DNA of 64,000 nt from Lachnospiraceae bacterium MD308 (GCA_000403475.2 KE159795.1:798807-862806); one strand, 5' to 3'; counted from the stretch's first letter, positions 1 to 9,020 are shown. Program-made: numbers and translations. Notes: generated from the sequence alone by a model not told the origin.

Positions 1-1
1 T

Positions 2-187
2 TTCGGACAGGTGCGTATTATCGTGGACTTCTGTTTTGTCGCTATCGGATTCCTCCTTGGAGGAGCCGTGGGTATCGGAACTATTATCAGCGCATTCCTC
101 GTAGGCCCCATTGCCGGAGTCTTTTTGCCCTACAGCGAAAAAATAGTGAATCGTGTAATTTCAGCCGTTATCCGCATCTTACCATAA
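2..187 (+). CDS. YczE/YyaS/YitT-family membrane protein, C-terminal fragment (cut by window edge)
   Basis: Reading frame 2 is open from the first base and ends at TAA 185-187. The 61 visible residues are strongly hydrophobic, with a glycine-rich membrane segment (GFLLGGAVGIGTIISAFLVG) followed by a short charged tail. This pattern matches the last two membrane helices of the YczE/YyaS/YitT family of integral membrane proteins, whose function is not established. The start lies outside the window, so length and promoter cannot be judged. It is the only plus-strand gene before 16.6 kb and converges on the minus-strand island. The 240 bases after it are AT-rich, without a clear gene or terminator. 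Confidence 0.6.
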   Translation, partial: FGQVRIIVDFCFVAIGFLLGGAVGIGTIISAFLVGPIAGVFLPYSEKIVNRVISAVIRILP

Positions 188-427
188 ATCACAAGAAAAT
201 TTCTATAATAAAAATTTATGGAAGAGCTTAGCAGAATTTTTATCACAGAAAACTTTTTGCCTGGTTAAGTAAAAAAGGCAATAAAAATCCCGCCTTACAA
301 AAGACTGGATTTTATTAAAATATAGTTTACTCGTCCTATTTAATAGCGATGCCGCCCTCACCCGGAAGCTGGACAACCAGAATCAATATCTTGACCGAAC
401 TCCGGCGCAGCAGGAAACCGCCGACAA

Positions 428-968
428 TCACTCTAATTTCGACGTCAAAAAAGAGGGTGTACCGCAACATACATAATTTTCATCCAGCAGAATTATATTC
501 CCGTTTCCGAGATCCGGGAATTTCTGTGCGATTTCTTTCAGAACCTTCCACTCGTCTTTGGAGTTTTCCCGGTTATCTTCCTCCACCTGTCTTAATGCCT
601 CTCCAATCTCCTGCTGATCCATTGTACCCCAGTAAAGAGGGTGGGGCTGAAAGGACGAATTGGTACTTGCCCCCTTCGTAGCAAAAAAGCAGGAACAGGG
701 GATTTTTCAAACAATTCTTTCTTTGCCCCGTCAAGCTCCTTGACTTCCAGACAATAACAACCGTTTACGGCTGCCGCCCCTTCCTGCGCAACCATATTTG
801 CAATAGCCATGATTGTCAGCGGCTCTGTTTTCACGATCATTCCGGGAACCAAAAGCCCCTCTTCGTACAGTTCCCTTAAATATTCGCCTGGAAATTCCCC
901 CACCGCCCGCCATAGGAAAAACAACGCAATAAGAATACATATGAGGGCAGGAAGCCAACTTTTTTTTA
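428..968 (-). pseudogene. DUF3239-like membrane protein, frameshifted remnant
   Basis: Two frames must be joined to read this protein. The upstream part begins in a membrane segment (SWLPALICILIALFFLWRAV) and continues through a GLLVPGMIV motif to about base 690. There the frame breaks in a T-rich run and resumes as CFFATKG, then FQPHPLYWGTMDQQEIGEAL, ending at 428. A single added base joins KSPVP to CFFATKG smoothly. The order 'GLL-PG ... F-P-P-W ... acidic helix' resembles DUF3239 proteins of unknown function. The normal start is missing: the sequence runs into the 3' end of the amidase gene, one base out of frame, at an 8-base T run (about 961-968). It is either a decayed gene or a fusion obscured by indels. 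The family call is from memory of the motif pattern only. Confidence 0.45.
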
Positions 969-1750
969 TTGGAAATTCCTTCTGCAATTCTCTGTGCCAA
1001 ACTTTCCTGATAATCGTCATCCAACAGCTTTTGACTTTCAGAATAGTTTGAGAGAAATCCCATTTCTACCAAAACAGCGGGCAATTGTGTGTTTCGCAAA
1101 ACATAATAGCCCTCTGTTTTTGCATACCTCGTTTCAATATCCTCACTTAGCGAAACTGCGTTGATGATACTTTCTGCATATCCTTTGCTTTCTGTCGCAT
1201 TTGAATTATTGTAATAACATTCCAATCCTGCTATCTGGGCATCTTTCTCATAGTAATTGCAATGAAGACTGATAAAAAAATCTGCATTGGAGTCATTTGC
1301 AACAGAAGTACGATCTGCAAGGCTTATATTTTCATCGGAGCTTCTGGTCAGAATAACTTCTATATTGTCATTTTCCAGAATAGCTTTCAGCTTCAATGCA
1401 ACTGAAATGTTAATATCCTTTTCTACTGCCTTGCCGCTGACAGTACCTCCGTCACTTCCTCCATGCCCTGCATCCACGACAACACAAAACTCTGGGGCAT
1501 TATTCTCTGTTGAAGCAACAGGAGCAACATCGTTGCCTGCGTTAATATCTGTGTATATATCCGTGTATTTATTTACCTTTTCATCTTCCTTTGTAAATCT
1601 CTCGTATATGTAAAGACATCCGCAAACCATAAGTATCATCATTATAATTGATATCAGTATGAGGATTGCCCTCAGCAGATACGCAATCATAAGCCGCTTA
1701 ATCTTTCTCTTCCTGAGTTTTTTCCTCTTTCGGTATTGTTTCCTGTTCAT
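731..1750 (-). CDS. N-acetylmuramoyl-L-alanine amidase (Amidase_3), out-of-frame C-terminal extension
   Basis: This is a zinc amidase that cleaves the MurNAc-L-Ala bond of peptidoglycan outside the membrane. Residues 1-20 are highly basic and 22-48 form a membrane anchor, followed by an acidic linker and the Amidase_3 domain (about 87-258). The metal and catalytic residues are present: H96 (DAGHGG), E110, H163 (SLHCN) and E229 (VEMGF). Native-looking sequence stops near residue 262 (GISNKK). The remaining 77 residues are a wrong-frame reading of the DUF3239-like remnant, so the true C-terminus has been lost or hidden by an indel at an A8 run. The gene overlaps the 3' end of the permease/lipoprotein gene by 53 bases and closes that operon, which suggests wall remodelling together with the transporter. 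Confidence 0.75.
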   Translation of the reverse strand: MNRKQYRKRKKLRKRKIKRLMIAYLLRAILILISIIMMILMVCGCLYIYERFTKEDEKVNKYTDIYTDINAGNDVAPVASTENNAPEFCVVVDAGHGGSDGGTVSGKAVEKDINISVALKLKAILENDNIEVILTRSSDENISLADRTSVANDSNADFFISLHCNYYEKDAQIAGLECYYNNSNATESKGYAESIINAVSLSEDIETRYAKTEGYYVLRNTQLPAVLVEMGFLSNYSESQKLLDDDYQESLAQRIAEGISNKKKLASCPHMYSYCVVFPMAGGGGISRRIFKGTVRRGAFGSRNDRENRAADNHGYCKYGCAGRGGSRKRLLLSGSQGA

Positions 1751-3803
1751 TGCCGCATTTGTTCCTCATTCTGGAATAATGGCTTTTGGGTAAAGCAATT
1801 TCCTCACCACTTTCTTTTGATAACACATAAATATTTCCTGTATCACAGGTAACAGACATTGCAGGTATATGACTGATCAATTTTTTGTTATTCCCGTCCT
1901 TGCCGCAGGAATACAAGTCTCCGCCGTCCGTCCTGGAAATATAATAGATTGACTGCTCATCCATGCAGAAATCATATGCAACTATATTTTCATAAGTGTA
2001 AGTTTCATTACTGGAAACGTCATATCTTGTTAAAACCCCCTGTTCATTTTTGTAAAAGATGCTTTCCCCGTCGAATGAAATATTTCCGTTTGCAGGAATG
2101 CCTGGCTTTACAGTTTTTCCGGTATACCGGTTTACTTTTGTTATGCCATCATTGCCAATGAAAAACAGGTTATCGTCATTCAGGAAAAAAGCGTGGTGAA
2201 AATCCAGGAACTTCCATTTATCCCCCGTTTCATATTCAATGCCCAAAAGAGAACGCCCGGAATTAGTCATCTTCTCAAAAATTGTTTTTTCCTCAAAGGT
2301 ATTCAGATTCAACTCTACAACCGACACTTTCGTTATATTACTGTTATAGTTTCCCACCCGGTTGACATAGCTTTCCATAACCGATGTGGTGTAATACAGA
2401 TATGGCGGACACACATAAAACGCACATATTTCTTCTTCATCAGAAAATACCCCAAACATAGGGGAACGTGCTAAAGGATATGTTTCCCCCGTGGAAGTAT
2501 TTTTGAGAGAATAACCAAAATTCCCTGCATCCCGTATGATTTCATATCCCATACAGTCATACCCAAAGGGCACGCTGTAGCCTGCCGATGAATTATAGAC
2601 AACGCTTCCCGTTTTTCCACGGTCTGCACATCCCGTCACTGCCAATGCCAGGCCAAACATGACAACGAAAGCCGCCCCACGCTTCTTTTGCCCTGATTTC
2701 ATCAGCCATCTGTTAGAATTGCGCCGTAAAATCCAGACAACGGCCAAAGTACACAAAAGCACGGATACAAAGAGCAGGGTCAACAGCGTAACCGTGCCAA
2801 CCTCCGCAAAAATAATTTTCTCATCACCTGTCAGGGCATCGCTCACAACAATATCCCCTGTAAAAAAGTCTGTTCCAAGCAGAAACGGCAGCGGCAGAGG
2901 CAGACGGTAAATGCTGGTCTTCGATAAGCCTATATAGGGAATAATCACGGACACCGCACCTGAAAGTAGGGTGACCGCATACTTTTTTGCCAAAACGGAA
3001 ATGAACATCAGTAGTATCGTAAGAAACACACCGCCAAACATCCGTAGCAGCCCTATCAATACATATCCCTCCAACAGCGACATACTCTTGCTGCTGTCCG
3101 CAAAGTAACGGATACTCTGAATCGGATAATCCCCATCCGGCAGTCCGTATTTGAACCTGTAAAATCCGTATTCAATAAGCGAAATGCAAAGCGACAGGAA
3201 AAGAACAACCATGGTAATAATGAGCAGCTTATACAAAGCGCTTTTTCGCCCCTCCCTTGCAGTCAGAATCAGGGTGTCCATCTGGCAGCTGTACTCAGAA
3301 CAGAAAACAGGCGTAACAATCAGCAAAATGCCAAGGAAGAAAATGAAATTAAGCGTACCTTTGCCAAGAAGCCCCATCCATCCGTTTGTCTGGAGAAAAC
3401 AGCGGTTCCCCGCATTTTCGCAGATATAGAGATACTGCTGATAGATGACCTCAAATCCATTTTGACGCTCCAGAACCTTCTCTATTTCCCGGCTCTCTTT
3501 TTTATATTCACTTTCACTGATCTTCCCGTCATAGTAGTTCTCCAAAAGGCTGTTCTGCCTCTCCTTAGCTTTTGCAATCCTCTCCGCCTCCTGCTCCAGA
3601 TAAAGAGAAGAATCCTCGGTGCAGTATCCGTTTATCTTTTCCAGATACCATTCATATTCATTTTTATACTGCTCCATTGCTATGTCTATAGGGTTGTCGG
3701 ACAAGGAAAGCCAGACCGTGCCAAAGAGCAGGACAAGGGCAATATAGAACAGCCCCCTTTGACAGAGCATGATCTTTTTTACTTCGTACATAAATCCAGA
3801 CAT
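1698..3803 (-). CDS. ABC-2 type permease fused to an extracytoplasmic lipoprotein/beta-propeller-like domain
   Basis: The start ATG at 3803 has a strong GGAAAGGAGG site. Residues 1-360 of the 701 are an ABC-2 permease: one N-terminal membrane helix, a large charged outer loop (about 40-140), and then a membrane bundle with a conserved EYSCQMDTLIL segment like that of its neighbour. After the last helix the chain reads RRNSNRWLMKSGQKKRG, then a hydrophobic stretch ending in LAVTGC, which is a textbook lipoprotein signal with its lipobox Cys near residue 392. The remaining 300 residues contain repeated 'SIYYIS/NIYVL/NLFFIG' strands like propeller (DUF5050-type) domains. An internal ATG at 2702 could start a separate lipoprotein, but no good ribosome site precedes it. 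The two halves may be a true fusion, processed or not by LspA. The gene follows its partner permease, with the start just upstream of that stop. Confidence 0.75.
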   Translation of the reverse strand: MSGFMYEVKKIMLCQRGLFYIALVLLFGTVWLSLSDNPIDIAMEQYKNEYEWYLEKINGYCTEDSSLYLEQEAERIAKAKERQNSLLENYYDGKISESEYKKESREIEKVLERQNGFEVIYQQYLYICENAGNRCFLQTNGWMGLLGKGTLNFIFFLGILLIVTPVFCSEYSCQMDTLILTAREGRKSALYKLLIITMVVLFLSLCISLIEYGFYRFKYGLPDGDYPIQSIRYFADSSKSMSLLEGYVLIGLLRMFGGVFLTILLMFISVLAKKYAVTLLSGAVSVIIPYIGLSKTSIYRLPLPLPFLLGTDFFTGDIVVSDALTGDEKIIFAEVGTVTLLTLLFVSVLLCTLAVVWILRRNSNRWLMKSGQKKRGAAFVVMFGLALAVTGCADRGKTGSVVYNSSAGYSVPFGYDCMGYEIIRDAGNFGYSLKNTSTGETYPLARSPMFGVFSDEEEICAFYVCPPYLYYTTSVMESYVNRVGNYNSNITKVSVVELNLNTFEEKTIFEKMTNSGRSLLGIEYETGDKWKFLDFHHAFFLNDDNLFFIGNDGITKVNRYTGKTVKPGIPANGNISFDGESIFYKNEQGVLTRYDVSSNETYTYENIVAYDFCMDEQSIYYISRTDGGDLYSCGKDGNNKKLISHIPAMSVTCDTGNIYVLSKESGEEIALPKSHYSRMRNKCGNEQETIPKEEKTQEEKD

Positions 3804-5020
3804 TTTATCCTCCTTTCCCGGCAATAAGAGTTCCTTTTAGAAAGCATCATCATTGCCGTTATGGAAACCACCCCTACGGTTATGGCAAAAATAATTGCTG
3901 CCTGGAAACTCTGTACCGGATATCCTGCAAAACCAATAAACTCGGTCTTGCCAAATAGTATGCGGTTAACAAGCAGCGAATACGGGTTTATGATTTTGAG
4001 CCAGGTATTACTGAAGCAGCTCTGTAACGCACCTATAATAATGAAACACAGGGCTACTCCGAAATCAGCGACAAACGGAACAAGGGCATTACGCCCAAAA
4101 AAGGAAATCAATAGAAACACCATGCTCATCGTCCATACGCCCACTGCCCTTATCACTGCGGACAGAATCGCATATTGCCACAAATTACAGTTTACCGCAG
4201 CCGTGCTGAAATTGCTGACAGCATACAGCGGAAGATTTCCTCCTTCCGCCGTTCCGAAGAAATACACAAAGCCAATATAATCCACAACAGAAAACCATAT
4301 GGCCACACTGATCACAAACAAAGAAGCCGCAGCAATTTTAGCAAATGTGGTCTTTTTACCGCCGCCCGGATTTGTCAGCAGCAGCATATCCATCTGTGTT
4401 TCCTTTTCGCAGACAAAGGTACTGACAACCCCGTACAGACAAAGAAATAAAACCAATATGCCCGAAAAATCATAGTTCAGATAATAGTTATACATTTCCT
4501 CATAGGCAAAGGCTTTTATGCTCCGCCCGGAATAAAGGTTATAGATCACACTGTTTTTACGTACTTCTACAGTCTGCCCCCGTTCTTTGTAAACAGCGGC
4601 ATTTTCCTTTGCCCTCTCTGCCACTTGAAGCGCATAAGTCCGATAATGATAGAAATATTCCATAGGCTCCACATAGTATTTTTCCAGAATATTCCGGTCG
4701 CTGTATATATTTCCCGTCATCATATCCGGATTGTCTTTGGCTGTGCTTGCTGTCATATCAGCCGTAGCGTCTGCTAACGGCTGATATACGGAAAGAAGAT
4801 GATCGATTTTTTCAGCAGTGATCTCCCCTCTGTAATCCTCATAAAGCCGCCAATACACGCTGTTCCAACTACGGCTGTCATTTCCGTCCGCCAGGTAGGA
4901 ATACGAGTGGAATTCGCTGTTTATTTTGAACAGGTTTATTACACTGAACAATATGAATACAACAAGTATTGACCGCTTACAGAATAATTTGTAAAATTCA
5001 TATTTGATTAAGCGTGTCAT
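3779..5020 (-). CDS. ABC-2 type transporter permease
   Basis: This is a 413-residue membrane protein. It has one helix near the N-terminus (IKYEFYKLFCKRSILVVFILFSVI), a large polar extracytoplasmic loop of about 150 residues, and six further helices, the layout of ABC-2 permeases with a big outer loop found in bacitracin/lantibiotic-type exporters. The motif STFVCEKETQMDMLLLT parallels EYSCQMDTLILT in the next gene, so the two permeases are probably paralogues forming a heterodimer. The start overlaps the ATPase stop by 4 bases (ATGA), implying translational coupling. The substrate cannot be told from sequence. Confidence 0.8.
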   Translation of the reverse strand: MTRLIKYEFYKLFCKRSILVVFILFSVINLFKINSEFHSYSYLADGNDSRSWNSVYWRLYEDYRGEITAEKIDHLLSVYQPLADATADMTASTAKDNPDMMTGNIYSDRNILEKYYVEPMEYFYHYRTYALQVAERAKENAAVYKERGQTVEVRKNSVIYNLYSGRSIKAFAYEEMYNYYLNYDFSGILVLFLCLYGVVSTFVCEKETQMDMLLLTNPGGGKKTTFAKIAAASLFVISVAIWFSVVDYIGFVYFFGTAEGGNLPLYAVSNFSTAAVNCNLWQYAILSAVIRAVGVWTMSMVFLLISFFGRNALVPFVADFGVALCFIIIGALQSCFSNTWLKIINPYSLLVNRILFGKTEFIGFAGYPVQSFQAAIIFAITVGVVSITAMMMLSKRNSYCRERRIKCLDLCTK

Positions 5021-5895
5021 ATTATCTCTCCCTGCCCGCGGAAGTAATACAGAAATACATCTTCCAGGTTAGGGGAAACCTTTACTGCGTCTGAAGCAGG
5101 TAGCATATCGCTTACGATTCTTACTAAAAAGCGTTCCCCCTGCTGTTTCATATTGCTGACATAATATTGGCTTCCTAGTCTGGCAGCGTCTTCCCCGTTT
5201 ACTGTCACCTCCCACACTTTCCCATAGATATTCTGTTCTAATGTGTCGGTAGTTCCCTGGGTTATTAAAGAGCCTTCCTTTAAGATCATAATCTCCTTTG
5301 CGATACACTCCACATCGGAAACGATATGGGTGGCCAGCAAAACTGTCCGCCCCTGTGCGAATTTTGAGATCAGGTTGCGAAAGCGGATACGTTCACTGGG
5401 ATCAAGCCCTGCTGTCGGCTCATCCAAAATAAGAATTTCAGGATTGCCCAGCATCGCCTGGACAATGCCGACCCTCTGCCGCATGCCGCCAGAAAGAGCG
5501 CCAATCTTTTTATCTTTAGCATCTGAAAGATTGACAATGTTCAGAAGCTCCAAGGCCCGTTTTTTTCCCTGTTCGTCAGGGATTCCTTTCAGCGAGCACA
5601 TATACAGCAAAAAATCCATCACTGTAAAATCCCGGTAGAAGACAGGATATTGCGGCATATATCCGATTTTTGACAGGAAGTCCTTACCCAATGTTCCTGC
5701 ATCCTGCCCGTCAATCAAAACCGTTCCGCCATTGCTTCCTAAAATACCCACAAAGATATTGATCAGTGTCGTCTTTCCCGCGCCGTTAGCGCCCAAAAGC
5801 CCATAGACACCCTCCGTAAGATCCGTGGTAAAATCCTTCAGGGCATACTTGCCCTTATACTGCTTTGAAACATTTCGAAATGATATTTTCATCAA
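5017..5895 (-). CDS. ABC transporter ATP-binding protein
   Basis: This is a 292-residue nucleotide-binding subunit that would drive the two permeases encoded just downstream. It shows Walker A GANGAGKTT (residues 35-43), the ABC signature LSGGMRQ (134-140), Walker B ILILDEP (154-160) with DPSER behind it, and the switch histidine in LLATH. The closest general pattern is the CcmA/BcrA-type ATPases of drug, peptide and lantibiotic exporters. It sits three bases behind the second lipoprotein gene and overlaps the first permease gene, so it belongs to the same operon. Two possible starts (ATG-ATG) lie at 5895 and 5892; the difference is trivial. Confidence 0.92.
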   Translation of the reverse strand: MMKISFRNVSKQYKGKYALKDFTTDLTEGVYGLLGANGAGKTTLINIFVGILGSNGGTVLIDGQDAGTLGKDFLSKIGYMPQYPVFYRDFTVMDFLLYMCSLKGIPDEQGKKRALELLNIVNLSDAKDKKIGALSGGMRQRVGIVQAMLGNPEILILDEPTAGLDPSERIRFRNLISKFAQGRTVLLATHIVSDVECIAKEIMILKEGSLITQGTTDTLEQNIYGKVWEVTVNGEDAARLGSQYYVSNMKQQGERFLVRIVSDMLPASDAVKVSPNLEDVFLYYFRGQGEII

Positions 5896-5898
5896 GAA

Positions 5899-7161
5899 TT
5901 ACCCCCTAAAGCCAAAGGTTGTTATTAAGGTGCTTACCTCGTCAATACCCCGTCCAAGTACAACGATACAGGTGCCGGATTCATCCAAAATCAAAATCTG
6001 TGGAACACGCAGGAAATAGGTACTGTTGCTGTCCCGAACGGTTTCCGTATGAATACTTTTTCCCGATGCCGTATCATAAATGTTGATTGTAACACTGCTT
6101 TCCTTCAAAATAGCAGCAGCCACATATTTTCCCTGCCTGGAGCAGTAAACACCGTCTTTTCCCTCACTGCGGCTTGAGAACGACATCGTATTTTCTGTAT
6201 TGGATACGGTATCAAGCATCAGCAGGGTTCCATTATTTTCGTCAAAGCTCTGGGGCATAATAAGCAGGTTTCCGCCCTTTTGCACTTCTTCCGTATCTAC
6301 TTTATAATCCCCCTTTTTGGTAATCGTGAGATTTGCGCTGTCAGTGGATACTGTACCATAAACACTGACCCCATCCCCGCCAATGGAAGGTTCTGTAGCC
6401 ATGCCTACATAGACTAAAGTGTTGTTCCCCGTAAAGGTAAGGCTGTCCATGGTTGCAATCTGCATATTACCTGCCGTGCCTTCTTCGGAATAGTTCAGAA
6501 TGGTACGAACCTTCCGGGAAGAAATATCATAAAGGTAAAGCCCCTGAAGTCCGCCGAAAGCAACCTGTTTTCCGTCCTGTGAAATAGCGATCCCTGCGAC
6601 CTGCGAGGTAAAATCGTCACTTAATAATCCGCTAAAGGAAATGGTATCCTGAACAGCAAAGTCCTTATTCAGTATGTATCCATTGATATCACCGCTTTCT
6701 GATGCAGCAAATGAACCGTTGCTGCCTCCGCCAGCCTTTCCCTGACCCACAATAAAGTAGCCGTCTGTAAAGGTCTGTACGCATAAATCTTCCATGGAAA
6801 TATCCGCACTTGCGATTGTTTCGCCTTTCCTCATATCGTAAAGATAAAGTTTATCCGCCGCAACGATAATCCGGCTTCCATCGGCATAATAGCAGCCGCT
6901 GACCTTTCCTGAAAAAGCGGAATCCTTGAACCTACTGACCGCCATAATATTTTTATCTGTGCCGTTATCCTGCTGATCAATCACGTTCATTTCGCTGCTT
7001 TCATTTCCGGTATTTTCCGATGAATCATCTTCTACGGATTGCGGTTCCATGTTTATGGCTCCATTTTCAGAGCTGTTCCCATTCTCCTGTCTGTTTCCAC
7101 AGGCCGACAGATGAAGCGCCAAAGCAAGCATAAGTATCATACACATCCATTTTGTTTTCAT
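5899..7161 (-). CDS. Lipoprotein with WD40-like beta-propeller
   Basis: This 420-residue exported lipoprotein has a basic N-terminus, a hydrophobic stretch and lipobox LSAC (Cys about 21), a Glu/Asn-rich linker to about residue 75, and then repeated strand-rich units such as 'GSRIIVAADKLYLYDMRKGE' and 'GKQVAFGGLQGLYLYDISSRKV', typical of propeller blades. It probably lies on the outer face of the membrane and binds another protein or ligand. It sits between the first lipoprotein and the ATPase with two- or three-base gaps, so it is co-transcribed with the ABC exporter. The function is inferred from context only; a sensor or accessory role is possible. Confidence 0.75.
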   Translation of the reverse strand: MKTKWMCMILMLALALHLSACGNRQENGNSSENGAINMEPQSVEDDSSENTGNESSEMNVIDQQDNGTDKNIMAVSRFKDSAFSGKVSGCYYADGSRIIVAADKLYLYDMRKGETIASADISMEDLCVQTFTDGYFIVGQGKAGGGSNGSFAASESGDINGYILNKDFAVQDTISFSGLLSDDFTSQVAGIAISQDGKQVAFGGLQGLYLYDISSRKVRTILNYSEEGTAGNMQIATMDSLTFTGNNTLVYVGMATEPSIGGDGVSVYGTVSTDSANLTITKKGDYKVDTEEVQKGGNLLIMPQSFDENNGTLLMLDTVSNTENTMSFSSRSEGKDGVYCSRQGKYVAAAILKESSVTINIYDTASGKSIHTETVRDSNSTYFLRVPQILILDESGTCIVVLGRGIDEVSTLITTFGFRG

Positions 7162-7163
7162 TT

Positions 7164-8210
7164 TTAGTCCTCCTTGTATAATAAAACTGAACCGGTTTTA
7201 CTTGTAACTGAATTTCCGTCTGCTACGACGGCTGTCGCATAAAAAGTATTGAAACCACCCAGCTTATCGGTATCTATGGTTGCTTCAATGATCCACACAT
7301 TTCCTTTGCTTAATGTGACATCACAGGAAACCGCTTCATCAAAAGATATAGGCTTATGGTTTAAGAAAAATGATATGCCATATCTTGCGCCTGGCGTTCC
7401 ACAAAGGGTGTAGCGCACAGTAAGCGTATCTTTCCCGGTAAGGTTGATATTGTCATACACCACCTCGCCGTCAAAGACAAGTGTCCAATAGACACTGTTA
7501 TCCAGAGTATCCATCGTAACGCCATTCCATCCTGCTTTCACAAGCTCATTCTCAAGAAAAGAGGAAGTAACTTTTTCCTCTGCAATGCTGACATCACGAA
7601 AAGCAGTTATACTTTCTCCATTAATGCTGTCATTTTCCGGAGCATCCTCATTAAAATGCAGTTTCAGCACCCTTTCAAAACTCTGATGATACCAGCCATA
7701 GCTTGAGGTTTCTTTCATATCAGGCTGGAAATCGGGCCTGGTGACGCTCACAACTGTCATATTCAGGGTATCGCCCTTTTTCCCTGTATCCGGTGTGAAC
7801 ACAAAGGAAAATTTCTCCTCATGCTTTTCTGATGTCCGGAAGCAGTGGAGATACTCGTATTCCGCCCCCGTATCGTTCACCTTGTAGGCTTGCGGCTTTC
7901 CGTCCAAAAAAAGCAGGAATCCAATGCTGTCCAATTTCCCTTCTGATGAAAACTGATAGTCCAGGACAAATTCTCCGCCATTATACTCATAAGGCAAAAC
8001 ACTCTGGTCATCCGCTCTGGCGGGATCCGCTTCCCCATGGCTGAGAAACCCTAAATCTCCGTCCTCCTGCGCCCCGGCGAATGGGTCTTCTTCTATATCT
8101 TCTATATTTTGCGGCGGGGCATTCTCGTCCGCAATGTTATAATTTCCGCAGGCCGCCACAGCAAAGGGCAAAACAAAAATCATAGCTAATGATAAGAATC
8201 GCTTTCGCAT
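7164..8210 (-). CDS. Lipoprotein, first gene of the ABC operon
   Basis: The ATG at 8210 lies behind a TAGGAGG site. The 348-residue product has a signal peptide with lipobox VAAC (Cys 21), an acidic linker (about 25-65) and two beta-rich domains without a family I recognise; phrases like 'SSFLENELVKAGWNGVTM' recall Ig-like or carbohydrate-binding folds but are not diagnostic. It opens the six-gene operon, and the promoter at 8246-8277 carries the same direct repeat as the response-regulator promoter. It is likely an outer-face partner of the transporter, or a decoy for an envelope-active compound. The role is inference. Confidence 0.7.
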   Translation of the reverse strand: MRKRFLSLAMIFVLPFAVAACGNYNIADENAPPQNIEDIEEDPFAGAQEDGDLGFLSHGEADPARADDQSVLPYEYNGGEFVLDYQFSSEGKLDSIGFLLFLDGKPQAYKVNDTGAEYEYLHCFRTSEKHEEKFSFVFTPDTGKKGDTLNMTVVSVTRPDFQPDMKETSSYGWYHQSFERVLKLHFNEDAPENDSINGESITAFRDVSIAEEKVTSSFLENELVKAGWNGVTMDTLDNSVYWTLVFDGEVVYDNINLTGKDTLTVRYTLCGTPGARYGISFFLNHKPISFDEAVSCDVTLSKGNVWIIEATIDTDKLGGFNTFYATAVVADGNSVTSKTGSVLLYKED

Positions 8211-8245
8211 CGTCCATCCTCCTACTTGTTTTATATTCGACTTTC

Positions 8246-8277
8246 ATTATAAAAACCAAAAGTCAAAATGTGGTCAA
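8246..8277 (-). promoter_or_regulatory. Promoter with tandem TTGAC operator for the lipoprotein/ABC operon
   Basis: On the minus strand, TTGACCACATTTTGACT (8261-8277) contains two TTGAC half-sites 11 bases apart, the one-turn spacing of OmpR-family sites. A perfect -10 TATAAT lies at 8246-8251, 20 bases beyond the first TTGACC. The same arrangement, with one differing base, is found at 11497-11528 before the response-regulator gene. The long 20-base spacer suggests activation rather than constitutive sigma-A use. Confidence 0.65.
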
Positions 8278-8325
8278 GGAATAGAAAAAAATTTGCAGAG
8301 AAACAGCTTAGTTTTTTACATAAAG

Positions 8326-8366
8326 AGAGCCAACAAACTGTGATTTCTCACAAGTCTGTTGGCTCT
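8326..8366 (-). terminator. Terminator-like hairpin after clpP
   Basis: On the minus strand AGAGCCAACA...TGTGA pairs with TCACA...TGTTGGCTCT around a GAAA loop, giving a long stem with one internal mismatch region. The following run is only CTTT, so termination may be modest. It separates the araC/clpP pair from the lipoprotein operon promoter. Confidence 0.6.
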
Positions 8367-8429
8367 GCATCTGTATGTCTGGCTCTTTAATGAGGTATTT
8401 GTTCTTTTCAAGCGGCGATACGAGCAAAA

Positions 8430-9020
8430 TCAACGCTTCTTTAATATTTTATCAATCAGGCCAAAATCCATTGCTTCTTTTGCTGTCATATAATTATCAC
8501 GTTCGGTTGCAACAGCAACCTCATCAATACTTTTTCCTGTATTTTCTGACAAAATAGTATTTAATCTTTTTTTACTTTTTTGTATATGGTCAGATGTAAT
8601 TTTTATATCGGTTGCCTGTCCCTGAATTCCATTTCCATGAATGGCAGGTTGATGTATCATAATTTCTGCATTAGGCAAAGCAAGACGTTTTCCCTTTGTA
8701 CCTCCTGCCAATAAAAAGGCTCCAAAACTTGCGGCAAGACCTATACATATTGTTGATACATCACATTTGACATATTGCATTGTGTCATAAATAGCAAAAC
8801 CCGCCGAAACAGAGCCGCCTGGACTATTTATATATAATTGAATGTCTTTTCCTGGGTCTTGGGCTTCTAAAAACAGCATTTGTGCGATAATCAAACTTGC
8901 TGAAACATCACTTACTTCTTCTCCTAAAAAAACAATTCTATCGGACAATAGTCTTGAAAAAATATCATAACTTCGTTCTCCTCGGCTTGTCTGTTCAATA
9001 ACATACGGAATTGTACTCAT
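8430..9020 (-). CDS. clpP: ClpP-family ATP-dependent protease proteolytic subunit (accessory copy)
   Basis: This is a 196-residue ClpP serine peptidase with a full triad: S98 in GLAASFG, H123 in MIHQP and D175 in ERDNYM. The residue after the nucleophile is Phe, where the usual housekeeping sequence reads ASMG. It would form a barrel that needs an AAA+ unfoldase; clpX is present at 60-61 kb, but its usual clpP neighbour is not visible beside it. The start overlaps the stop of the AraC-like gene (ATGA), so the two are coupled, an arrangement unlike a core clpP-clpX pair. It is probably an accessory ClpP carried with the resistance-type island. Whether it replaces or modifies the core protease is unknown. 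Confidence 0.85.
   Translation of the reverse strand: MSTIPYVIEQTSRGERSYDIFSRLLSDRIVFLGEEVSDVSASLIIAQMLFLEAQDPGKDIQLYINSPGGSVSAGFAIYDTMQYVKCDVSTICIGLAASFGAFLLAGGTKGKRLALPNAEIMIHQPAIHGNGIQGQATDIKITSDHIQKSKKRLNTILSENTGKSIDEVAVATERDNYMTAKEAMDFGLIDKILKKR

Noticed and set aside
349-681. Plus-strand open frame of 110 codons
   Set aside because: It lies opposite the DUF3239-like remnant, has proline-rich unlikely composition and no ribosome site.
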